Below, one piece after another: positions 32,674-44,159 of a DNA stretch of 64,000 nucleotides. Within the stretch, counting starts at the first letter, position 1. Each line of letters begins with the position of its first letter. The DNA is from Chrysopilus asiliformis. Lineage: Eukaryota > Arthropoda > Insecta > Diptera > Rhagionidae. The notes beneath the pieces were generated by a model that was not told the origin of the DNA, made no database searches, and worked only from the letters and a program-made list of their open reading frames with translations. Both the position numbers and the translations under genes were made by a program. The stretch spans positions 78,637,942 to 78,701,941 of the forward strand of contig OZ035962.1 in assembly GCA_964034945.1 (NCBI GenBank), read 5' to 3'.

Positions 32674-34088
32674 CTACGAATGATCTCCAGATCTGTCACC
32701 GAAGATTTGAATTGCCTTAGCATTGCACTTCGAAGATCGGGCCAATTGGGTTTAGGATGTTGCCTGAGATAAATCCAAAACCAGTCTCTAGGCAAACCTT
32801 TTAATAAAAGATGGAAATCTTTCAAAATATCATCCCAATGAGTACCATGACTTTCTTTCAAAAATTGTACTTGAAATAAGAAATTGTCAATGGTCATGGT
32901 ATTCCCATCAAAACATATCCCCCACTTGTCAATCTTTTGACGACGACTTGAAGGGTAAAAAAAATCTGTTGGTGATGGTTGAAAATGTTGAGAAGCCGGA
33001 AAATTAAACATATACGGTAAGTATGGATGAAAAAAATTAGAGTTAAGTCCAGGTGGCAAAGAATATTGATTCTGTTGTGAAGCAGTTGTATTTTCGAAAT
33101 TAATATTACTATGATTTGTTTGTGTTGGAAATTGACTATTGTAAGGTAAATTTAAGTTTGGTGCATTTGAAGCAAAAGATTGAAAAGTTTGCGGTTGAAC
33201 ATTCCGCGTTTGGTTATTTTGAGGTTGAACATTTGGAGGTTGAACACTTGGGGGTGGATTCCGAATGTCGGGCAATTCTATCACCTGTTTTGGTTGTAAA
33301 GGAGTTTGCAAATTAGAAATTGGCATTGGTGACTGAAATTGACTTTGCAAGTTTGGTCTGGGTAGTTGATACTGATTTTGCCAGTTCACCATATTATTAA
33401 TTTGATTGTTTTGAGTCGGTTCTACAGATGCCACAACATTCTGCAAGCTCGGTTGAACGGATTCCACTCTAATATTAGACACTTTTGAGACTGGCTGATT
33501 AGCCAACATACGAGCAGGACTAGAATTTCTTGATTCGTACTTAGCCATAGCCTGATCTACGCTTTGTTGAATTTCGCTTTGCAAATTTCTGGTTACCGCA
33601 TCGATTATTGCCGCATGGGACGAATCGATTGCATTTTTCAGGGATTGATCCAAACACTTCTGCAGTTCGACCATGCTTAAAAATGGAACTCTATCATATG
33701 GGGTTTCTAAAGATTTGGTAGGATTTGGTTGAGTTTCTAGACCTGACAGACGAGAGGAAAAATTGTTGCGAGCTGCTTGTTGTGCTTCTAAGGAAGCGGC
33801 TCCAGCATTTGCTAAGTCCATATCTTCTAGTTTATGCAAATCAGTCTCACTCATATGCAATCTCCTATCTACCCTAGCGTCATCAGCCGTTTTCTGAGGT
33901 TTAGAAATCGATTGAGTCTGCCTGTTTCCAGGTAGCTCGGGAGGGGTGTGCATAAGATTGGAGAAACTACCACGTCCCTGATTTTTGGTGTAACTACGTG
34001 TATACATCCTGTCAGAATTACTATCAAACAAAAATCTTTTACGACTATCTTTATTTTGTTTCTCTTTTTCCTGTTTATTATCAGTCAT
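32667..34088 (-). CDS. gag: Gypsy gag, 5' part (matrix-like and capsid N-terminus)
   Basis: 473 codons from ATG 34088 to TAG 32667-32669. The N-terminus is charged (Lys/Glu/Asp rich). Residues about 200-360 are a low-complexity Gln/Asn/Pro-rich linker. The C-terminal part (about 385-473) resembles the retrotransposon gag capsid domain: KWGICFDGNTMTIDNFLFQV, then GLPRDWFWIYL and LRSAMLRQF. It stops inside that domain, where the family normally continues into the motif found in the next frame at 32673. The structural protein is therefore interrupted by a frame break in this copy, or by a sequence error. Confidence 0.9.
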   Translation of the reverse strand: MTDNKQEKEKQNKDSRKRFLFDSNSDRMYTRSYTKNQGRGSFSNLMHTPPELPGNRQTQSISKPQKTADDARVDRRLHMSETDLHKLEDMDLANAGAASLEAQQAARNNFSSRLSGLETQPNPTKSLETPYDRVPFLSMVELQKCLDQSLKNAIDSSHAAIIDAVTRNLQSEIQQSVDQAMAKYESRNSSPARMLANQPVSKVSNIRVESVQPSLQNVVASVEPTQNNQINNMVNWQNQYQLPRPNLQSQFQSPMPISNLQTPLQPKQVIELPDIRNPPPSVQPPNVQPQNNQTRNVQPQTFQSFASNAPNLNLPYNSQFPTQTNHSNINFENTTASQQNQYSLPPGLNSNFFHPYLPYMFNFPASQHFQPSPTDFFYPSSRRQKIDKWGICFDGNTMTIDNFLFQVQFLKESHGTHWDDILKDFHLLLKGLPRDWFWIYLRQHPKPNWPDLRSAMLRQFKSSVTDLEIIRRS

Positions 34089-34843
34089 AATTTGATACGC
34101 AAATTAGGAAAACTAATGAAAAATCTTTCTGTTTTTATATATTCTATTCATTGATAAAGGCGGTGGTGAAAGTGAGTCGAAATGTTCTAAATGATGTTAG
34201 ATCATATGCGATTGATCAAAGATAAAAAAAAATTTTTAATATAAGGATAATAATATACTACTTTATATTACACTGTACTTCCTATATTGGCTCATCTGTA
34301 ATCTTTTTTAAAAATATTTCTATTTAAGATTAGGCAAACGCGAATTATTTTGCCTTTGGCTATATAATCCGGGACACAAACCCCAAATAGGCACATTCGG
34401 TATAAATTCTCTATGAGAACTTGACAAATTACAGCTTATCATGAATTGATAGCTTGAAGCAACGCGACTCAAGTTTTCTTCAGCCGGGACTCAAAGTTTT
34501 CAATCGTCAGACGGAAGTGAACCAATATTTACAGCAATTTAAGAACGACTCAGAAATATTGCTCGATCAATTAGGCAACGCGAACGTATATGTTTTTTTA
34601 AACTTTTACGTTGGGACACAAATTGCTCAAACAATACCTCTTTATCATCCTGCTTCTATGTGGATTGTGAAATGTTTCAAATTATTACTTCAAAAAAATC
34701 ATGTGAGAAAATTTGATAAAATTGTTTTAACTACTGAGTAGAAAAACAAACTATCGAGTTGTATAGGGATATTTGAAATTTAAAAAAAAACTGAATCTAT
34801 AAATTAAACAAAATCTTTTAAATTTATGTCCGTTAAGGACACA
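34089..34843 (-). other. Gypsy 5' leader between primer-binding site and gag
   Basis: About 755 bp of untranslated leader, expected to hold the packaging signal. A 95-codon frame on the opposite strand (34454-34741) has no recognised domain and is not called. Confidence 0.7.
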
Positions 34844-34861
34844 GCTAAACGTTGGGCGCCA
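34844..34861 (-). other. Primer-binding site of the gypsy element
   Basis: The minus strand reads TGGCGCCCAACGTTTAGC, two bases downstream of the 5' LTR end. The TGGCGCC start complements a CCA-ended tRNA 3' terminus and resembles lysine-tRNA-type sites of gypsy elements. The exact tRNA was not matched. Confidence 0.8.
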
Positions 34862-34863
34862 TT

Positions 34864-37493
34864 TGTTACGACCAAGGAAGGTATCGCCAGAACCAGAACA
34901 GGTAGACACGCTAGATGGTATTTGGGCTCAGCTCGCCGGAAAGGGGTGGTTCTTTGTCTGGTCTGAACGACATTGGCCTTAACAAAAAAAAATCGTGTCT
35001 ACTACATCATCTCAAATCCACAATATCAAATCAAAAATCTAAGGGATGGGGGAAAGGGAATAAAATATCGATGATCATCGCATTATCTCTTTAAGCTATA
35101 CACAGTATAGCATAATTGTAGAACGCGCATGATATCTTTCGATATCCTTGCGACTCATTTTTATCAACTCACGTTTCACCACCTAAAAATTAAAACACTT
35201 AATGCAACATAATGAAAAATCGCAACCCAAAAAATTATCAATTTATAAATTTATAATAAAAATAATGAAATTTATACAAGAAAAATCTACAAACTTTAGC
35301 TTAAATAAGCGCTACTAATAAAACCAAAAAAAAAATAATACAAAAGCAAATAATAAATAATAAGCAAATAATAATTAATTAGCAAATAAAAAAAAATAGT
35401 AAGCAAATCTAATGAATAGTTTTCATGCAGCAAATAATCAAAAAAAAACTACTTAATAAAAAAATCTCTACTCGTGCACAAATTAAATTATCGAAATAAT
35501 ATTTGAAAATATGGATATGAGACAAAACAACAAAAAAATATAAATATACAAAATATATAAATAAGATAAATATAATAAATAAATTTTCACCACCCGAAAT
35601 GCGATGTAAATAAACGAAATTTTAAGATTACTAGTGTGGGCCCACCTATAACGTTCGTACGTTTGCAATTCTCTTCGTACGTTCACAATTCTTCAACACG
35701 ATAGTGGTGGAAACTGTACAAGACAGATTTCAAACGAAATTTTAAAAACTAGCAATGATTCTAAGGTTTTTCCCTAACAGAAACAAAAATTTGAACTATG
35801 AGCTTTCTATATTTGTAAATCGATGATTGTTATTTATGATAGTTTGATCCTTCACGACTTCATCTGCTGGCTGAGGTTTTTCCCCAACTGGGGTTTCCGG
35901 ACGAACAGTGAAAAATGAAAAGACTTACTTTGATCACGGTTCATATATTTCCACCTTCAAGGGGTTTGAAAACGACGGTGTTAACTGGAGCAACCAAAAT
36001 TAGAATCCACACGCCTGTATGGAAGCTGACTTAGCTGGGTTCTCCTGTTTTTTTTTCTTGAGAATCACTAGCAGCACCACAAAAAAAAATCCTTCGATGC
36101 AAAGAAGAAATGTTGAGCAATTTCGGAGGGGAAAATCTAATCCGATGATTTGCTCCTTTTTCCAGAGTGTAATGATGTTCTTTTTTATTTTATTTTATTT
36201 TATAGAAAAATTCTAGGGGCTCCTCCCCTCTCACGGTCACTGCTAGAAAAACGCATATGGTAGGGAAAATCACATAATGAAAAAACAAAAAAAATATACC
36301 CAAAATTACGTGGAAATCGTATTTATAAAATCCTTTTCCTGAAGATTTTCTTCGTTAAACAACGATCAGGTTTAACAAGTTGGAGATGAAAGTAGATGTT
36401 CAAAAGTGAACCATGAGGATCTGTGCCAGAGAGAATACTATTATTCACAAAATCAATTCCAGGTCACTTCAAAAATCACTCACTTGCAATTTTCCAGAAA
36501 TCTATTCGCACGTATTAGATTTCGAATATAAAATTTCCACTTTCTCCAAACTTGAACCAAAAATTTAAAAATTGGGGAGGAGAAAAATCCCCTGTCGTGT
36601 GACCACGAGCAATCTTCACCGGAAAAGGATTTTTGTCCCTCTCCTCTGGAGAAAAATGTGATTTCTTATAGAAAGTAGGGGATAATGTGGCACACAAATA
36701 TATTTGCTTCGCTAAATTTGATCAAAAATGAATTTGAGCTGATAGACCATAAGAAACAAAACAGGTAAGTAAATCCTTATAAAATCGACTGTATGACGTA
36801 TTCACTTCGATCTAATTTGCATTTCAGTTGAAATAAGGGGAATTTGATCAAAGCGAAAACAATTCATCCCAGCAAGTTTGACGATGATCGATCCAAACAA
36901 AATCGAAACAAAAATCGAAAATGATATCGAAGCGATAACAAAATATTTTGGTAAGCGTAAAAATTTATATTTTATCTTCATGTTCTTTTAATTCTTTAAA
37001 TTTTGTTACTTTAAAATTCAATGAACTAAATTTGAAAATACGGTAATCATTTTTAAAGTACTCTAGTTGTAGTTAAATTTTGATACAAATTGGCATTTTG
37101 CGGCGAGATCAATTTGTTTACATTATTGTGTCAAAAGTGCATTCGAATAAACGTCAAATTTAATTTACTTAGTGATATTGTTTATTTGTTTATTTTTTTT
37201 TTTTTTTTGTGATTGCAAGTGAAGATGTTTTATTTATTACTTTGGTTCTTTTTTTCTCTTTTAGGCAAATCTTGCGGAAAATCATCGAAAGTGATGTTCT
37301 CACAGCGCAATGAAATCTGGACATCCCGGACAGAGGTGGAAGAAAATTGTTGATTGTTTGGATGCAAAGGTGCTACAATACTTAAACGGACAAACAACAA
37401 AATCGGCCAGCTTTCTTTGCAGGGAAATAATTTTCATAGATATCCAGAAATTCTTTTTTTTCATTCTCCTTTCTTTTACAGGCAGCTGTAACA
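34864..37493 (-). repeat. 5' LTR of the gypsy element (2,630 bp)
   Basis: Begins TGTTACGACC at 34864 and ends GCAGCTGTAACA at 37493. Length and internal landmarks match the left LTR at an offset of 8,967 throughout the stretches compared. It should hold the promoter driving minus-strand transcription. No TATA box or initiator is assigned because the AT-rich interior offers many candidates. Confidence 0.96.
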
Positions 37494-37497
37494 AGTG
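37494..37497. repeat. Target-site duplication, right copy (AGTG)
   Basis: AGTG directly after the right LTR, matching 25893-25896. The pre-insertion sequence would read GAATTCTACAGTGTGATGAA. Confidence 0.9.
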
Positions 37498-37780
37498 TGA
37501 TGAAATAATTTTTTGGAACAAAAAAATTAATCTTATCAAATATTTTATAGTCGACAATCAAATCTAACGCAACCCGGAATGCACGCATAATGGGATCGTT
37601 ATCAGTCCAAAGCAGATTATGTTTCCGACTGGTATTGTCGTTTAGAAAAATCCTTCCAGAAGTCATTGCTAATGAAGACATTAACTCGTCATGGAACAAT
37701 GCCTTTAAATTCCATGACGAATGACAAACAGGAAGCGGGCATTTGTCAAACTTATAGGGTCACCTTAAGAAGGATATATG
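37498..37780 (-). other. Possible coding remnant at the gypsy insertion site
   Basis: The minus strand is open for about 95 codons from near 37780 down to the retrotransposon, including the phrases KCPLPVCHSSWNLK and HNLLWTDNDPIMRAF. Bridging the insertion to the left flank, this frame meets a TAG within a few bases. The composition is less biased than random AT-rich frames, but I recognise no domain. It may be a gene fragment, an exon or chance. Confidence 0.25.
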
Positions 37781-38935
37781 AGATTCCCTTTGCGTGTTCT
37801 ATTGCTCTTGTATAACCTTGTTCGTTAACAATGACTTTCTTGCGTAAGGATTATTAAAAAGGATGCCGTCAGAGCATCCATAAATAGCAGCCGGAAAATG
37901 TGTATAATAGCAAGACTTTTTTTTCATTTACTTAACCCTTTTCTTACGATTTTATTATTCTATTGGGTTATGAAGTTGTCCTGGTCAACCGCAACCATAA
38001 AAACACAAATCTCAACTGAAAAAGGGTGCGAAAATTTTTCAAATAATTTTCATTCTTTGTGACATTTATTGATATTAAGCCATATTATGTAGAACTGCTA
38101 CCTAAAAGGTCGTTGTGTGTTATACTTTCATCTTATGATGATTTATTTCTTTATTAAATTTAAAATTACTGACATTGAGACGCATAAAACCATGACCAAA
38201 AGGGTTGATGTTAAACGTCGTCTTAAGAATCGTGAACATAGCTTACCGCGAAGTGCATTTTTTTTGTCTGTACAAACAGAAATCTAATAAATATTTTGAC
38301 AAAATACCAGTACGTATGCGCAGCTAAAATGTGAACACGAAGTGTAAATCCCTGTGGCCATTTTAAGGTGAGAAATAAAGAAGCCACAAGATACAATCAA
38401 ACATAACCATAAATCCAAAAAAAAATACCCACAAGACAAAAAAAAATCAAAACTATGTTCAATACAAGTTATGGCGCAAAAAGTGCCCAACGACAAAAAT
38501 CCTGACCGAAATGCATAAAAGGAAATTCACGAGTCAGACAACTTATGTCCATGTCCATAGGTGTCTTGAATTTCGGTGGTAACTTCCTCGAATCTTGGCT
38601 TATCAGAAATCGATCTGAATTATTTACTTTAACTGCCGTGGTCATCCATACACCTCTCAGGTGAACTGTTAAATGTTGCGGAGTGGCTAAGGGACATTGA
38701 ACATGACCTGCTCGATTGCCAGCATCTGATAAATTTTGGAAATTTGTTTTGCATCGAATTATTAATGGGCGTATGGATGTGGTCTTATCTCGCACATATT
38801 TGGAAACGACCCTCCTGGAAAATTCTTAAATACTCCAAGTTTTACCTGAAAAGGTGACCAAAAGGTGACCAACTCCTATATAAATTAATTTTGATTATGA
38901 TTGGCTTCTTGTACTTTATGATCATCACTTTTTAC
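37781..38935. other. Non-coding stretch
   Basis: No supported gene. Minus frames at 38284-38496 and 38469-38795 lack recognisable domains. No clear repeat was found. Confidence 0.5.
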
Positions 38936-39355
38936 TTTCTTCTACGGAGTATAATAAAGTATTGTATTCATGAAAAATTTCGACCTCTTAATTTTGCCTA
39001 AAAAACATTTCCCGATCACTCCTGAGTCCATTGGAGTCATATTTAAAAAATGTCTTTCTGTCTGTCAGTCTGTCAGTCTGTCTGTCAGTCTGTCAGTCTG
39101 TCAGTCTGTCAGTCTGTCAGTCTGTCAGTCTGTCAGTCTGTCAGTCTGTCAGTCTGTCAGTCTGTCAGTCTGTCAGTCTGTCAGTCTGTCAGTCTGTCAG
39201 TCTGTCAGTCTGTCAGTCTGTCAGTCTGTCAGTCTGTCAGTCTGTCAGTCTGTCAGTCTGTCAGTCTGTCAGTCTGTCAGTCTGTCTGTCAGTCTGTGTA
39301 CAAGATTTCTCAAAAACTAATAGAGCTAGCGCCATGAAATTTTATAGGCATGTTG
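38936..39355 (+). mobile_element. Dispersed repeat family E, copy 1, with octamer microsatellite
   Basis: Starts CTTCTACGGAGTATAATAAAG and shares TATTGTATTCATGAAAAATT, TTGGAGTCATAT and CTTTCTGTCTGT with the copy at 56325-56640. The CTGT segment has expanded here into a 245-bp octamer array. Its family and mechanism are unassigned. Confidence 0.6.
39051..39297 (+). repeat. Octamer array (TCAGTCTG)n, about 30 copies
   Basis: A nearly perfect 8-bp tandem repeat with a few TCTG-only interruptions at both ends (about 39060, 39088 and 39282). The eight-base period leaves all three plus frames open as Ser-Val-Cys-Gln-type repeats; these are not genes. Confidence 0.96.
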
Positions 39356-40059
39356 GGTCCTGAAATGGGACGATCCTATCCGTTAACCGGAAGTATTCAA
39401 AATGGTGGAAATCCGTTAACCGGAAGTATTCAAAATGGCGGTTTTTCAAAAATCGCAATTTCGTTTTTCTCGATTTACTCCCAAACTACGCGTTTTTTAG
39501 TGGCCTTAAGTATGACAAAACTTGGAGAAAATAAAATTTCCCACACTTTTGTCTTTAGCTACAACTCGATATCTCCACCTGTTATCGGGATAAACCGTTA
39601 TTTCCAAAAAAACAGTTTTTTGCGATTATCTCGAAAACTAACGGGTTTTTGCTGACTGAATGTATGATGTGAATTAATGAGAATGACATTCTGCACAATT
39701 TTGTCTTTTACCGTTATCCGTTATCTTTTACCGTTATTGATATATTTTCATTAATATGTAAAAAATCATATTTTTGCGAATAATTTGCAAACTAACGGTT
39801 TTTCGACAAATCACTTCAAAGAATAATTAAAGATGTTAACATTTTCTACATTTTTGCCATTTACCGTAAATTGATATCTTTTACCGTTCTCAAGTTATCT
39901 CAAATTTTGTACGTTTTTGATATTTTTGGATGAACCAACAATTTATTGGGAGGTTGTATTGGGTTGACAATATGACAGGGATCTAGCGTAAATTGTACAG
40001 GGTCGTAGATTTTGTAGAAGAAAGTTTTGTGTTGACCACAACTGATATTTTCTGATTAC
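39356..40059. repeat. Dispersed repeat rich in TTACCGTTAT phrases
   Basis: Contains TTTTACCGTTATCC, GATATCTTTTACCGTTCTC and GCAAACTAACGGTTTTTCGA segments, which recur in both orientations within 50892-51525. It also shares GTAAATTGT and AGATTTTGTA followed by AGAAAGT with the end of that element. It is likely a degraded copy of the same foldback family. A short direct repeat near 39378-39440 (CCGTTAACCGGAAGTATTCA twice) is also present. Confidence 0.6.
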
Positions 40060-40480
40060 AGTCGAACCCGCTTAAGACCTCATCAATCGAACTCGGAAAA
40101 TTTATTCTGCTAAGCGAAATGTTTTCTTATCCGGTTTCTTAATAAAAGTAGCCATAATAGATGTGTTATACCTCGTAATGCAAATTTAAAAAAAAATACA
40201 CCTATTTTGAAGTAAATATACCTCGTATGGGTAAAAAAATGTAGATAAATAAATCAAATTTCTTCTCCATAAATTAAACATCGCTTTAACCCCTACGGTC
40301 AGATGATACCTTTCTGAGATAGTTGAGTATATTCTTGAAATTTATTGTGCAACAGCACTACAAAACTCGGAAAAATTTAGGACTGATCCGGTTTTTAGCC
40401 AAAGCTAAACCCCGTCCGAAAACGGGAAAAATAAACCACTCTTTCTCTTCTCCCTTATACAAATTTTTGCGATTTTCTCG
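40060..40480. other. Non-coding stretch with a pogo-like end
   Basis: TACAGTCGAACCCGCTTAAG at 40059-40078 resembles the left end of a pogo/Tigger-like element beside TA. No right partner was found. The rest holds nothing I can support. Confidence 0.4.
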
Positions 40481-40670
40481 AAAATGGTTAATTTAAAAAA
40501 ATGTTTAGACAAAGTGTTTAGGATGTGATTCCCATAACTTTTTTACACATAACAATTAAATTGAGTTGAAAATTTTGTATGAATTTAACTCGATTGCATT
40601 ATTCTAATTGGAATTTTTCAAATGCAAAACATAACAAAAGCTATAATTGCCAATCTGGCAATCATTGGAG

Positions 40671-41187
40671 ACCCGTATGGTGATATTCGTATCAAAATTC
40701 GAACAGTTGTACTAAAATTCCACTTTGAAGTCAAACTTTCCAATAAGATTTTTTAAAGTTTATTCCAATTGGATTTTGATGTATGGCAGTTTTATGTAGA
40801 ATTATATCCTAAATAACTTTTGTTCTTGCACTTTTTTGATAAGATGCACCGTTTTTGAGATATTCGCAAAACACGTTTTCGTTCGTATGGGGGGTACACC
40901 CCCTAATGGTCCATTTTTGCCCATTAACGAACTTAGCCTCGCATTTTATGAAAAACGGATCTGTGCAAAATTTCAAGTCTCTATCTCAATCCGTGCGCTC
41001 GCAATCCGCGTCACAGGCGGACGGACGGACAGACAGACGGACAGACGGACGGACGGATATGCAAAAATCAATTTTATTAATCATTCTAAACTCACTGATA
41101 TAATTCATTTTTGTGTGTGATGACGGGATCTTGGCGTTACAAACGGTAAGGCAAAGTTAATATACCCTTTGGTTTCACCATACGGGT
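40671..41187 (+). mobile_element. TIR element family D, copy 1 (517 bp)
   Basis: Perfect 13-bp inverted ends: ACCCGTATGGTGA and TCACCATACGGGT. Internal landmarks are TTTTTGATAAGATGCACCG, a TTCGTATGGGGGGTACACCC segment, and a GGACGGACAGACAGACGG microsatellite (about 41015-41055) near the right end. The copy at 46642 is interrupted and the copy at 50143 is inverted. Related sequence begins upstream near 40480. No transposase. Confidence 0.82.
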
Positions 41188-41499
41188 ATAAAAACGTGTC
41201 AAAGCCAGTGGAGCTTTTCTTGTCAAAGTCGATTTCCGAAATTTTTCTTACACACCTACACAGACTTATTGCAGATTCGTCGAACTCTGTCGATGGGTAT
41301 ATCTCCTGGAGACGTGCGGGGCTCCGTCATGATTTCGATTTTTTAAGTGATTTTAAAACATCACAAAACTTTCGATAACGTGAAGAGTAACATTTAGAAA
41401 TTAATTTAATTAATATTTTCTTGTGGTATTTTATATATCGTGATAGTTATACTTCATATTTATTATCATACATTCATCAAACAAAGCTGATTACTACAA
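41188..41499. other. Short non-coding stretch
   Basis: Between family D and family C repeats. The 69-codon plus frame at 41169-41378 contains no recognised domain. Nothing else is supported. Confidence 0.45.
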
Positions 41500-42150
41500 G
41501 TAATTTCACATTAATGAGAGGGTGTTTGATTTCCGCATGTGCGTCCGTCTGTTTGTCTGTATGTCCGTTTATCCGTGAACACCATAACTTTCGAAAGGAT
41601 TCGAAAAATCTTTCGAAAGGTTTCTCGAAAATGCCTAAGCTAAGTTCTGAACGGACAAAAAGGGACCATTCCTTTCCCCCTCCCCCATACAAACAAAACA
41701 GTTTTTTTTGCAATTTTCTTAAAAAACGGTGAGTCATATTGAAAAATTTATTAAGGTAAAATGTATTTAGAATAGGATTTTTCATAACTCATCAATACAT
41801 CAAAATCCAATCGGACCACTCCTTCCCGCCTCTCCCATACAAATGGAATATTTTTTCCTATTTTCTCGAAAACGAAACATCGAAACATTTATAAAAACGG
41901 AATGTGTTTAGAATAGGATTTTACATAACTTATCCATCCATACGGACCAAGAAAAAAGAACAAAAAAAAAGAATTAAATTTGAATTCTTTTTTTTTGTTC
42001 TTTTTTCTCGAAAACGGTGAGTCGTATTGAAAAATTTAGAAAGGTAAAATCTGTTTAGAATATAATTTTACATAACCGTTCCATACCTTAAAATCTAATC
42101 TGACCCCTCTTGTCCCTCTCTCCTATATACAAATAGATTTTTTTAAAGAA
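41500..42150 (+). mobile_element. Dispersed repeat family C, copy 3
   Basis: Begins near the CCGTCTGTTTGTCTGTATGT microsatellite remnant. It has about four diverged tandem units with TCTCGAAAACGG, GAGTCRTATTGAAAAATTTA, TTTAGAATAGGATTTTAC and a C/T-rich CCCATACAAA segment. Inside, a perfect snap-back dyad (41947-42006) is formed by GAAAAAAGAAC...GTTCTTTTTTC. No coding capacity. Confidence 0.7.
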
Positions 42151-44159
42151 ACATTTTATCTGTCATAATATTTGACGATTATTTGAGAATTTACGCCAAT
42201 AATGTTAACTGCCGCAGAAATGTTAATTTTTACTAATTTGATTAAAATGTGGTTGTTCTAACAAACAACTATTACAAAATCGCAATATTACAGAATTCAT
42301 TTTCATTTTTTTTTTTTTGTTATTCATTGATAATTTCCACAATAAAAAATTGAGGTTCACCAAACGATGCTCATATAACAATGCATCAATTGAAAATATA
42401 AAATAATAATAAAAGCTCACTGAGCAATTCTCCCATTAGCTCAATGCTAAGGAGCATAATGGAGCGTTTCATAATATCAGAACGTTTCCAGTAACAAGGC
42501 CGTCCGAATCAGGGTGCCCAAGCGATTGTCTCAAGAAAATCACAACACATGTGACACAATTATTACTACCTCCTCCTCAGTCAGTCAGTCAATATGCAAC
42601 ATAGTAAAATATTCACTATGCCTTAGAGTAGTAGATCCCAAGCAACCAACCAACTCAACCGTCATCCGCACCGGAGACACAACACTATTATTATTATTAC
42701 TGCCATTTGACTTGGTCTTGTAACTATTATTATGATGATGGTTCGACGCCAATGTTTCACGGTATGTATGCATCTAAAAATGTGCAGGGCGCAGGTATTC
42801 AATCATTTTGTCGTCATATCGTGTATGCGAGTTACTGTTACTACCAAGTATGGTATGAATGGGATTACTTAAACTAAATTTTCAGGGTCATAAGAACGAA
42901 AAATGCACACGGATGAATACGGGTTTTGAGGTAATGTGTCGACAACTCGATTTTGTCGTTAAATCTAAGACGCTTTTCTGCACGCTAGACTGAATTTCCT
43001 CAAGAGCTTTTCTGATTATTTCCCAATGATATGAAGGAAAAAAAAACGCAAGCTGTGGGCGGCGTAAAGCAATTTTTTTCTATTGTTGCAAGTGAACTTT
43101 AATTGTAGCATTTAATGAGGTTTCTGCGACATTGAAAAACTAACAGAAGGCACGAAATGTTTTATATTCACTTTTTTAAACTTTTTGCTTTTGAAAAATA
43201 ATACGATTTAGATTAAAAGTGATGATAGTTTTAAATTGATTGCGATTTTTTTAGTTAAATTATCTACTGCTAGCGGTGGAATATTGGAAAAAATAAAAAC
43301 GTTTCATCAGCTACACAAAACGAAAGTGATGATTTAATTCCCAGCATAATTAGAGGAACATTACAGATGCCAATCGCATAATTAGTGTCATTTATACGAA
43401 AAACGGAAGAAAACCTCAAACTGAATTCACAAACTACAGAAAAAAACGAGCAGAAAAAAAACTCTTTCCGGAGGTCCGGTAAACGTCGTCGAGGGAATCA
43501 ATCATTTGCCGCCAAAAGGTTTGAAATTCTCTTCTCATACTTGGTCCGGATGAATCCCAATTGGTCGGATGATGGTTAAATCCGAAGTGCCTAAATGGTG
43601 ATGCCTGATGCCTGAACCATTTGCTGGTCTAAAAAGTCATCATCGCTAGGGGCAATTACTTCGGAGCGGACTTATCGACATGTGTGGCAGATCGGGACAT
43701 TTGCTAGAAAATTACTGTAATTTGAGGTTAATACTTGATCTTTTCCGATCGTTATGAGGTCTTAAGATCATAAATCGGACGGACATTCTACCGTACTCAA
43801 CGAAATAGTTCACTTTGAGATATACTTTTACTTAAATCGGATCTTCCTCAATCGATCCAATCGGATCTCATCTGGTAGATATTTTGTCTGAAATGATAGA
43901 CAAATCGATGATTTTGTTTTGTGTGAGGTCCGATTTTATTGATCTTTTGAACCGATAATCTTCCAATAGTTTATTTTCAATACAAATGACCATTTTCAAA
44001 CAAATGTAAACTTAATCTGTTTGGTTAGATTTTTTTTAAGTAAAAAATTTAAAAATCAAAAACGTTTTTAATTTTGTCTCATAAATATTTAAAACTTTTT
44101 TAAAATTGAAAACAACATGATAAACTATGAGTCCTACCGGCAAGCGATTTTTGAATATA
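42151..44159. other. Non-coding stretch, partly less AT-rich
   Basis: No supported gene. 42485-42780 is less AT-rich, with a short (AGTC)n run at about 42577-42591 and a (TTA)n run near 42684-42698. This could be exon or UTR of a gene outside recognition, but frames on both strands overlap and show no domain. Confidence 0.45.

Larger units (their letters stand above)
25897..37493 (-). mobile_element. Complete Ty3/gypsy LTR retrotransposon, 11,597 bp
   Basis: Order on the minus strand: 5' LTR (34864-37493), primer-binding site, leader, gag (split by a frame break), -1 frameshift signal, pol (protease, RT, RNase H, integrase), 3' LTR (25897-28526). The element is flanked by AGTG. The domain order with integrase last places it in Ty3/gypsy (Metaviridae). 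Only about 215 bp separate the pol stop from the 3' LTR, so there is no env gene. The long LTRs recall the Osvaldo/Ulysses group, but that placement is an inference. The apparently identical LTRs argue for very recent insertion. Confidence 0.97.

Noticed and set aside
34454..34741. 95-codon plus-strand frame in the gypsy leader as an antisense or env-like gene
   Set aside because: No signal peptide, membrane segment or known motif; opposite to the element's transcription.
38970..39363. Three overlapping Ser-Val-Cys-Gln repeat frames
   Set aside because: Artefact of the octamer array, open in all three plus frames.
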